A stretch of DNA of 33,509 bases from Oscillospiraceae bacterium (GTDB lineage: Bacteria; Bacillota; Clostridia; Oscillospirales; CAG-272), in the NCBI GenBank assembly GCA_015063765.1, contig SVTN01000004.1, forward strand, positions 1 through 33,509. Direction: 5' to 3'. The translations under genes were made by a program, and so were the position numbers. A model generated the notes under the pieces. That model worked only from the letters and a program-made list of their open reading frames with translations. It had not been told where the DNA came from and made no database searches. Below, one piece after another: positions 7,738 to 12,893 of this stretch. Each line of letters begins with the position of its first letter. Position 1 is the stretch's first letter.

Positions 7738-7766
7738 ATTGTACACGATATCATTGAAATATGCAA
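7738..7766 (-). promoter_or_regulatory. Sigma-A promoter for the lipoprotein gene (minus strand)
   Basis: TTGCAT (7761-7766) and TACAAT (7738-7743) have a 17-base spacer. The block GATATCGTGTACAAT resembles the promoter at 4428-4456. Confidence 0.8.
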
Positions 7767-7870
7767 TAGTTTTTTACCAACGGTCGAAATATCGTATGAA
7801 CGGGAAACAAAAAATGGAGCATTTTTCTTTTTTATCCGACAAATTCCGCAATTGGTTTTTATCACCAAAA

Positions 7871-8578
7871 TTAACTCTCGAAATGCGCTTCAAAAACCGC
7901 CCGTGCTTCGGTGTAACGGTTCTTCGCCACCGTCACGCGGTCTCCGTTTTGCATTTCAAAGTAGTAGTGCCCGATCTTCTCCACGTATTGCAGGTTGACA
8001 ATAAAGTTGCGGTGAGCGCGGTAGAAGAGCTTTTGGGGCAAAGCGTCCGACACCGCACTTAAAGAGCCGATTCCCTCCACCGTGCCTCTCCGTCCGTGGA
8101 AGAAAAGGCGGTTACCGATCACCTCGACGTAGTACAGCTCGTCGCGTGGCACGAGTGCTTCCCCGCCGTCCGCCGTCATACAGCGTAAGACAGGACCCAT
8201 CTCGCGCCTGCGGCGCATGAGGCGAAGCATAATGGGATACAGCCGCTTGCGCTCCGCATGCTTCAGAAGATAGCCAAGTGGAAAAACGCCGTATGCCGCG
8301 AGCGCATACTCCTCCTTCGCCGTCACGAAGACGATCTCCACCTCCTCGTGATAAAAGCGAAGCTTTCTCGCAAGCTCAATGCCACCCGTGCTTCCGATCT
8401 CGGTTTCCAAAAAAACGGCGTCAAAGGGATTTTCCTTTGCGGTTTCGAGAAGCAGTCGCGCGTTGCGGTAGCTGTTCACGGTACAGGATATGCCCATGTC
8501 CGCAGCAAGATGCTGCAGCTTGACCACAAGCTCCTGCGCATCCGCGACGCTCGAATCACAAACGGCAAGCCGCATCAT
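7871..8578 (-). CDS. LytTR-family response regulator with a degenerate receiver domain
   Basis: This 235-residue DNA-binding regulator has a receiver-like domain (residues about 1-120) and a LytTR domain (about 130-230). The latter carries the typical LYYVEVIGNRLFFHG, FYRAHRNFIVNLQYVEKI and MQNGDRVTVAKNRY. In the receiver, the phospho-acceptor position in FDAVFLETEI is Glu58, where FLDIEM is usual. The acidic pair is CDS, not CDD, and the Lys106-Pro motif is KH. The Thr in FVTA is kept. Output may therefore be phosphorylation-independent. No histidine kinase is nearby. GGGAGG lies 8 bases before the first ATG. A TATAAT at 8626-8631 could be its -10, but no good -35 was found. Confidence 0.88.
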   Translation of the reverse strand: MMRLAVCDSSVADAQELVVKLQHLAADMGISCTVNSYRNARLLLETAKENPFDAVFLETEIGSTGGIELARKLRFYHEEVEIVFVTAKEEYALAAYGVFPLGYLLKHAERKRLYPIMLRLMRRRREMGPVLRCMTADGGEALVPRDELYYVEVIGNRLFFHGRRGTVEGIGSLSAVSDALPQKLFYRAHRNFIVNLQYVEKIGHYYFEMQNGDRVTVAKNRYTEARAVFEAHFES

Positions 8579-8656
8579 AAGGAAAACCTCCCTTCTCTGA
8601 AAAGCACTTTTTTCTTCCTTAATATATTATAAGGGGCTACGCCCTCAAAAAGGGCA

Positions 8657-9823
8657 TCAATATTTTGCAAAATCCTCTCCGATGAGTGCCGCATATCCAA
8701 TGCGGAAGGCGCGTGCCGCGCGGGCACGGTCCTCCTCCTCGCCCGCGGTCATTTTCGGGTAGAAATAGCGATAAAGCTCGCCGCGTGCCGTCATTTCGCG
8801 CAAAAGAAGCTCGCCGTCATCGGTGGGCACCGTGCGGTCCTCCAGCCAGACGGAATACAGCCCGTAGCTCTCCGCATCCAACCCCTCAAAGTTTGCCTTC
8901 AGCGGAACCGAGCCGAAAAGGATCAGGCGAAGCACCGTTTTTGCACCGTAGCCACGCTCACGAATACGCGCTTCCAAACGTTGGCGCGCGTCGGAAACTG
9001 TTGAAAGATGCGATACGTCCAGCCGCTCCGTCACGTAAGAATAGGTGTCAAGGGGGCGCCGCTCGGCTTCCACTCTCCAGCCGTTATCCTCATGGGTCGC
9101 CACAACGCGGATATATCCGCCGCTTTGCTTGGCAACCTTGTCGCTGTCGCGCCCCTCAAACGAGCCGCTGTATGCATAGATGCCCTCGCCCGCGCGGTGA
9201 AAGCCGTCGTGGATCTCCCCCGACAGCGCAGTATAATGTGCGCCAAAGGCGGCAATGGCGTTTTCGTCCACCGGGGCGGCGCCGCTCTCCCCGTCACCAA
9301 GACGGGTATAGCCGCAAAGGAGCGTGAAACGGTCGGAGGGTGTTTTGTGCACACCGGTCAAGGGGGCATGCGTACAAGCTTCCGCACGGTATCCCCAGCC
9401 GTAAGCCGTTACGGGAATTTCGGGGAAGCTGTAGGTGCCAAGCACCTCCTCCATAAAGACGTGCACGTTACGCGGAAAGCGCTTGGAACGGTAAATGCTG
9501 GTTTCGTCATACGGGTCGCACGGGCCGGGCGCGATCACAAAGTGACACGAGGGGCGCTTTTCAAACGCCCGAAGGAGAAAGGTCAGCGTGTCGTCACCTA
9601 CATATCTGCCGTCAAGCAGATTACCGCTGAAAATGACAACGTCCGCCTCTTCCTTTACAGCAATGTCTAAAAAGGACATAAAAGCATCCCTGAGCTCCTG
9701 TCGACGGTGCTCCTTGGTATCGCGGCGCAAGCGCACGACAGGACCGTCAAGAAAAATGTCGCCCACGTGCAAAATGATCAAGCGATCCTTCTGCAGGGCT
9801 CCTTCCATGTGGTTTGATCCCAC
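8657..9823 (-). CDS. SbcD/YhaO-like metallophosphoesterase with lost metal ligands (probable pseudoenzyme)
   Basis: This 388-residue protein follows the layout of the YhaO/SbcD-like DNA exonuclease family, but nearly every metal-binding motif is altered. The DxH motif is GDIF (D22, F24), GDxxD is GNLLD (N68), GNHDP is GPCDP (P101, C102), the CAHG-type motif is CGYT, and GHxH is GEIH (E203). The remaining framework (ILHV, RRQELRDAF, ADVVIFSG, FVIAPG, YAYSGSFEGRD) is well conserved, so the call is firm and catalysis is doubtful. The start is the GTG at 9823, with AAGGAGG 8-9 bases upstream. It has its own promoter and is followed by the LytTR gene 78 bases on. A binding or regulatory role is inferred. 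Confidence 0.82.
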   Translation of the reverse strand: MGSNHMEGALQKDRLIILHVGDIFLDGPVVRLRRDTKEHRRQELRDAFMSFLDIAVKEEADVVIFSGNLLDGRYVGDDTLTFLLRAFEKRPSCHFVIAPGPCDPYDETSIYRSKRFPRNVHVFMEEVLGTYSFPEIPVTAYGWGYRAEACTHAPLTGVHKTPSDRFTLLCGYTRLGDGESGAAPVDENAIAAFGAHYTALSGEIHDGFHRAGEGIYAYSGSFEGRDSDKVAKQSGGYIRVVATHEDNGWRVEAERRPLDTYSYVTERLDVSHLSTVSDARQRLEARIRERGYGAKTVLRLILFGSVPLKANFEGLDAESYGLYSVWLEDRTVPTDDGELLLREMTARGELYRYFYPKMTAGEEEDRARAARAFRIGYAALIGEDFAKY

Positions 9824-9851
9824 CGCTTTTTCCTCCTTTTTCTTCCTATTT

Positions 9852-9879
9852 ATTATATCTTACCATATTTGCCCATCAA
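9852..9879 (-). promoter_or_regulatory. Sigma-A promoter for the metallophosphoesterase-like gene (minus strand)
   Basis: TTGATG (9874-9879) and a consensus TATAAT (9852-9857) have a 16-base spacer, about 30 bases before the GTG start. Confidence 0.75.
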
Positions 9880-9977
9880 AATCAAGAACTTTACTCAAAA
9901 AAAGAGAAAACCTTTCGGGGGGTGGAGAGAAAAAACCGCCCTCCCTCGACATTTTTTTATTTTTTCCGCGTTTCCAC

Positions 9978-10006
9978 TTGATTATTGCGCGCATATCTGC
10001 TATAAT
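9978..10006 (+). promoter_or_regulatory. Sigma-A promoter for the DNA methyltransferase
   Basis: TTGATT (9978-9983), a 17-base spacer ending TGC, and TATAAT (10001-10006) form an extended -10 promoter. Confidence 0.88.
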
Positions 10007-10022
10007 ATGGGTGATATAGCTT

Positions 10023-10037
10023 GGCAGAATTTCTGCC
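10023..10037 (+). other. Leader stem-loop in the methyltransferase 5' UTR
   Basis: GGCAGA ATT TCTGCC forms a 6-bp stem about 10 bases after the expected transcription start and 30 bases before the ATG. It has no U-tract of note. Confidence 0.4.
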
Positions 10038-10066
10038 CAAAAATTCTTTAAAGTGAGGCTTTTCCT

Positions 10067-11557
10067 ATGTTAAATATGGCGATCCGCAACACAAAAAAGC
10101 TGATCCGTGAGAAATCACGCGAGCAAAACATCCGTATCGGACGGTTTTTCACCAAAAAAGGCGCCGCCGCCCTCATGTCGGTCATGTGTCGCGCATCGAG
10201 CGCCGATACCGTCTCCATTCTTGACCCGGGTGCAGGCACGGGTATCCTTTCCGCCGCCCTTCTTGAGCGGCTTTGCCTCGCCCCCACGCCTCCCCAGACG
10301 GTGGAGCTCGTTTGCTTTGAAAACGATGCCATGATGCTCCCCATGCTGGAATACAATCTCATTCGCCTGCGCCGCCGCGCACGCCACGACTACGGCGTGA
10401 AGCTGGTTTTCAAGATCCGCACCGAAAACTTTATTCTTTCCGCACAGGATGAAGCAGGCGGTAGCTTTGACTACGTGATTGCCAACCCGCCCTCCGAGCT
10501 TCTTCCCAAGGAAGCGCCCGAGATCTCGGCGCTTTCCTCGCTTTGCGCAGGTGCCACCGATATCGCTTTTCTGTTCGCGGCAATGGGCATGAAAATGCTG
10601 AAGCCGCAGGGTGAGATGGTCGCCATGCTCCCCACTTCATATGCACGCGGCGTGTACCTCGACCGCATCCGCCTTTACCTGATGGGCGAGGGACACATTG
10701 CACGACTGCACCTCTTTGCCGCCAAGGGCAAGGGAGATAAGCCCGACACCACCAAGGAAAGTATGATCGTCAAATTCATCAAAGCCCCTGCCGCAGAGGG
10801 ACAGACGATCGCCATCTCCTCCTCCTACAGCGACGGCGACGGCGGCGACATCGTTAAACTGCCGCTCTTCCCTTACACACGCATCGTGAGCCCCAAGAAC
10901 GGTGCTCTCCTTTTGCTCAAATCCAAGGAGGAAGCAGAGATCCTCGAGCGCGTGGAATCGCTCCCCGAAACGATGGGCTCGCTTGGACTTCGCATGCGCA
11001 CAGGTCTCACGCTTGAATCGCGTTATCCCGATGCCCTGCGCGAGAGCGCCACGGACGGCGCAATTCCGCTCATCCACCCGAAGAGCATCCGCGACGGACT
11101 GATCCATCTTCCCACCGAAAAGTACATCATTCCCGTCATCCCCTCGCTTGCACAAAAGAACAAAAACATGCTCTTCATCAAGCGCGTGCCTGCAAAGAGC
11201 GACAAGCGTCATCTGCTCTGCGGTGCGTATCTCGCCTCACAGTTTCCTCACAATGAGATGATCAGCACGCACAACAAGCTCAACTACATCGACTACGCAG
11301 ACGATCGCGAGCTCGACCCTGCTATGCTCTTTGGACTTTACGGGGTATTGACATCCGACCTCTACGAAAGATATTGCACCATTCTTTCCAAAGCACCGCA
11401 GATCAATGCGACCGATTACGGCAATCTGCCGCTTCCCGATGTAAAAACACTGCGCGAGATCGGCAATCAGCTGTTGCTTTCCCGCCTCATGAACCCCAAG
11501 GTATGCTCTGTCGTCGTGCAAAACGCCCTCCGTCCCAAAACAGGACGCATGCTTTAA
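10067..11557 (+). CDS. BsuBI/PstI-type N6-adenine DNA methyltransferase, solitary
   Basis: This 496-residue protein would methylate adenine in a specific DNA site with S-adenosylmethionine. Motif X is IGRFFTKKGAAALM, motif I is D53-PGAGTG and motif IV is N140-P-P-S. The C-terminal half resembles the target-recognition region of M.BsuBI/M.PstI: MLFIKR, a STHNKLNYID counterpart of ENHLNYFH, and QINATDYGNLPLP matching the VNATDLR signature. The residue after NPP is Ser143, where Tyr or Phe normally stacks on the flipped base, so activity may be weak or altered. No restriction endonuclease is adjacent, so it looks like an orphan methylase. GAGG precedes the ATG by about 8 bases, behind its own promoter. 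Confidence 0.85.
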   Translation: MLNMAIRNTKKLIREKSREQNIRIGRFFTKKGAAALMSVMCRASSADTVSILDPGAGTGILSAALLERLCLAPTPPQTVELVCFENDAMMLPMLEYNLIRLRRRARHDYGVKLVFKIRTENFILSAQDEAGGSFDYVIANPPSELLPKEAPEISALSSLCAGATDIAFLFAAMGMKMLKPQGEMVAMLPTSYARGVYLDRIRLYLMGEGHIARLHLFAAKGKGDKPDTTKESMIVKFIKAPAAEGQTIAISSSYSDGDGGDIVKLPLFPYTRIVSPKNGALLLLKSKEEAEILERVESLPETMGSLGLRMRTGLTLESRYPDALRESATDGAIPLIHPKSIRDGLIHLPTEKYIIPVIPSLAQKNKNMLFIKRVPAKSDKRHLLCGAYLASQFPHNEMISTHNKLNYIDYADDRELDPAMLFGLYGVLTSDLYERYCTILSKAPQINATDYGNLPLPDVKTLREIGNQLLLSRLMNPKVCSVVVQNALRPKTGRML

Positions 11558-11584
11558 ATTTTTTGATCTTTTTTTGAAAACCTC

Positions 11585-11613
11585 TTGCTTTTTCAAAAAC
11601 TGTATGCTATAAT
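11585..11613 (+). promoter_or_regulatory. Sigma-A promoter for secG
   Basis: TTGCTT (11585-11590), a 17-base spacer ending TGC, and TATAAT (11608-11613) give an extended -10 promoter. An AT-rich inverted repeat TTTTTGAAAA / TTTTCAAAAA (11571-11599) overlaps the -35 and may also end the methyltransferase transcript weakly. Confidence 0.85.
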
Positions 11614-11687
11614 GTACCTACTGTAATGTGCGATTTTATGTGTTTTAAGCAATCGCAAGAGGAAAAGAGTTATTTTTAGGAGGCATT

Positions 11688-12029
11688 ATGTTAGTTTTGC
11701 AAATCGCCCTTCTGGCCATGGGCGTGATTTTAACGGTTGCTGTGCTTATGCAGCACGGTAAGTCCTACGGTCTGTCCGGCACCATCGCAGGTGGCGCAGA
11801 GACCTTCTTCGGTAAGGACAAGGGCAACCGTATCGACAAAATTCTTGCTCGCGCTACCACCGTGATCGGCATCCTGTTCGTTGTCTTGGCGCTTGTTACC
11901 TTCCTCGTACAGCCCGGTAGCAAATCGGACGGTAGCTACAGAGGTAAGTATTCCAGCATCAGCTTCTCGGAGAACGTTGAAACGCCCGATGCAGGCGCTT
12001 CCACCGACGAGCACACCCACGAGCACTGA
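11688..12029 (+). CDS. secG: Preprotein translocase subunit SecG
   Basis: This is the small membrane subunit of the SecYEG channel that helps SecA-driven export. The 113-residue protein has the two-helix SecG topology: a helix from residue 1, the loop with GLSGTIAGGAETFFGKDKGNRID, and a second helix ending in TFLVQP. The GGAETFFGK segment is the family hallmark. A soluble, His- and Ser-rich tail of about 35 residues (ending THEH) extends past the usual end. AGGAGG lies 7 bases before the ATG. In many Firmicutes secG is followed by rnr and smpB; neither is here. Confidence 0.93.
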   Translation: MLVLQIALLAMGVILTVAVLMQHGKSYGLSGTIAGGAETFFGKDKGNRIDKILARATTVIGILFVVLALVTFLVQPGSKSDGSYRGKYSSISFSENVETPDAGASTDEHTHEH

Positions 12030-12040
12030 TCTACAAAATA

Positions 12041-12065
12041 AAAAGGCGGGAAATTCCCGCCTTTT
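12041..12065 (+). terminator. Intrinsic terminator after secG
   Basis: GGCGGG AAATT CCCGCC is flanked by AAAA and TTTT, 12 bases past the secG stop. It lies just before pncC, which would then depend on read-through or an unseen promoter. Confidence 0.88.
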
Positions 12066-12086
12066 GCTTTCCCCGGAGGAGATATT

Positions 12087-12557
12087 ATGACAAACGAAGA
12101 AAAAACCGTTGCTCTTTTGAAGGCGCGCGGCTGGCACATTTCCTTTGCCGAATCCTGCACCGCAGGGCTCGCCGTCGGCGCTCTTGTGGACGTCCCTTCC
12201 GCATCGAGCGTGCTGGACGTTTCCTTTATCACCTACGCAAACGAAGCAAAAACGCGCTACGCCCACGTAGACGCAGAGATCATCCGCACGCACGGTGCCG
12301 TCAGTGAGGAAACCGCCCTCGCTATGGCAGAGGGCGTTGCAAAGGAATCGGGCGCTGAGGTCGGTGTTGGCATCTCGGGGATTGCCGGTCCCGGCGGCGG
12401 CACAGAGGAAAAGCCGGTCGGTACCGTATGCTTCGGCTTTTATATCAACGGCAAGCGCTCCGCCTGCACCTGTCGGTTTGGGGCGCTCTCGCGTCGCGAG
12501 GTAAGAGAGAGCGCCGTGCGATTTGTTTTTCGCTCGCTTGTTACGCTCTTAAAATAA
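12087..12557 (+). CDS. pncC: Nicotinamide-nucleotide amidohydrolase (CinA C-terminal domain protein)
   Basis: This enzyme deamidates nicotinamide mononucleotide to nicotinate mononucleotide in pyridine-nucleotide recycling. The 156-residue protein matches the stand-alone CinA C-terminal family. It carries FAESCTAGLAVGAL, SFITYANEAKTR, HGAVSEETALAMAEG and SGIAGPGGGTEEKPVGTV, which is the catalytic core. The N-terminal CinA domain is absent. GGAGGAG precedes the ATG. The competence-linked name cinA is common, but amidase activity is what the family is known for. Confidence 0.92.
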   Translation: MTNEEKTVALLKARGWHISFAESCTAGLAVGALVDVPSASSVLDVSFITYANEAKTRYAHVDAEIIRTHGAVSEETALAMAEGVAKESGAEVGVGISGIAGPGGGTEEKPVGTVCFGFYINGKRSACTCRFGALSRREVRESAVRFVFRSLVTLLK

Positions 12558-12582
12558 AAAAGGAGACATCGTCTCCTTTTTT
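12556..12582. terminator. Bidirectional intrinsic terminator between pncC and the GIY-YIG gene
   Basis: AAAAAAGGAGAC ATC GTCTCCTTTTTT is a 12-bp perfect stem with a three-base loop and A/T tracts on both strands. It touches the last codon of the convergent gene. Confidence 0.9.
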
Positions 12583-12835
12583 ATTTGTCCCCGATCAAGG
12601 CTTCCTTTTCCGCTTTTGAGAGCTTCTTAATTTCGCACTCTCTTCGAAGTGCTGTGCTCTTATCTTCATATTCTTCGAAATACGCAAGCGTTACAGGTCT
12701 GCGGGAACGCGTATATTTTGCGCCGCCCTTCCCTTCCCCGTTGTGTACGCGGATGCGCGCGTCAAGATCGGTGGTATAGCCGGTATAGAGTGTGCCGTCA
12801 TTACAGCGCAAAAGATACACAAAAAATTTCTCCAT
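12581..12835 (-). CDS. GIY-YIG nuclease-fold protein (YhbQ/UPF0213-like)
   Basis: This 84-residue single-domain protein has the GIY-YIG catalytic fold. It reads FFVYLLRCNDGTLYTGYTTDLDARIRVHN with the YLL and YTG pair, the Arg in the following helix, and a Glu (RRECEIKKL) as metal ligand. It belongs to the short YhbQ-type group often found in bacterial genomes; its cellular substrate is not established here. AGGAG lies about 10 bases before the ATG, just after the terminator of the upstream secreted-protein gene. It converges on pncC. Confidence 0.88.
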   Translation of the reverse strand: MEKFFVYLLRCNDGTLYTGYTTDLDARIRVHNGEGKGGAKYTRSRRPVTLAYFEEYEDKSTALRRECEIKKLSKAEKEALIGDK

Positions 12836-12849
12836 GCTCCCACTCCTAT

Positions 12850-12879
12850 AAAAGCAGCCTTCCCGTGTGGGAAGGCTGC
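12850..12879 (-). terminator. Intrinsic terminator of the CxxC-repeat secreted-protein gene
   Basis: On the minus strand GCAGCCTTCCC ACAC GGGAAGGCTGC is followed by TTTTAT, an 11-bp perfect stem 15 bases past the stop. It ends 15 bases before the GIY-YIG start codon. Confidence 0.88.
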
Positions 12880-12893
12880 TTCGCTTTTAACAA

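Noticed and set aside
6370-7998. 542-codon plus-strand ORF opposite the lipoprotein gene
   Set aside because: It extends across the lipoprotein promoter and into the LytTR gene, with Val/Leu/Asp-rich composition mirroring the other strand. It is a shadow.
9940-9955. A Spo0A-box-like TGTCGAG on the minus strand
   Set aside because: It is one base off the consensus, single and distant from a sporulation gene.
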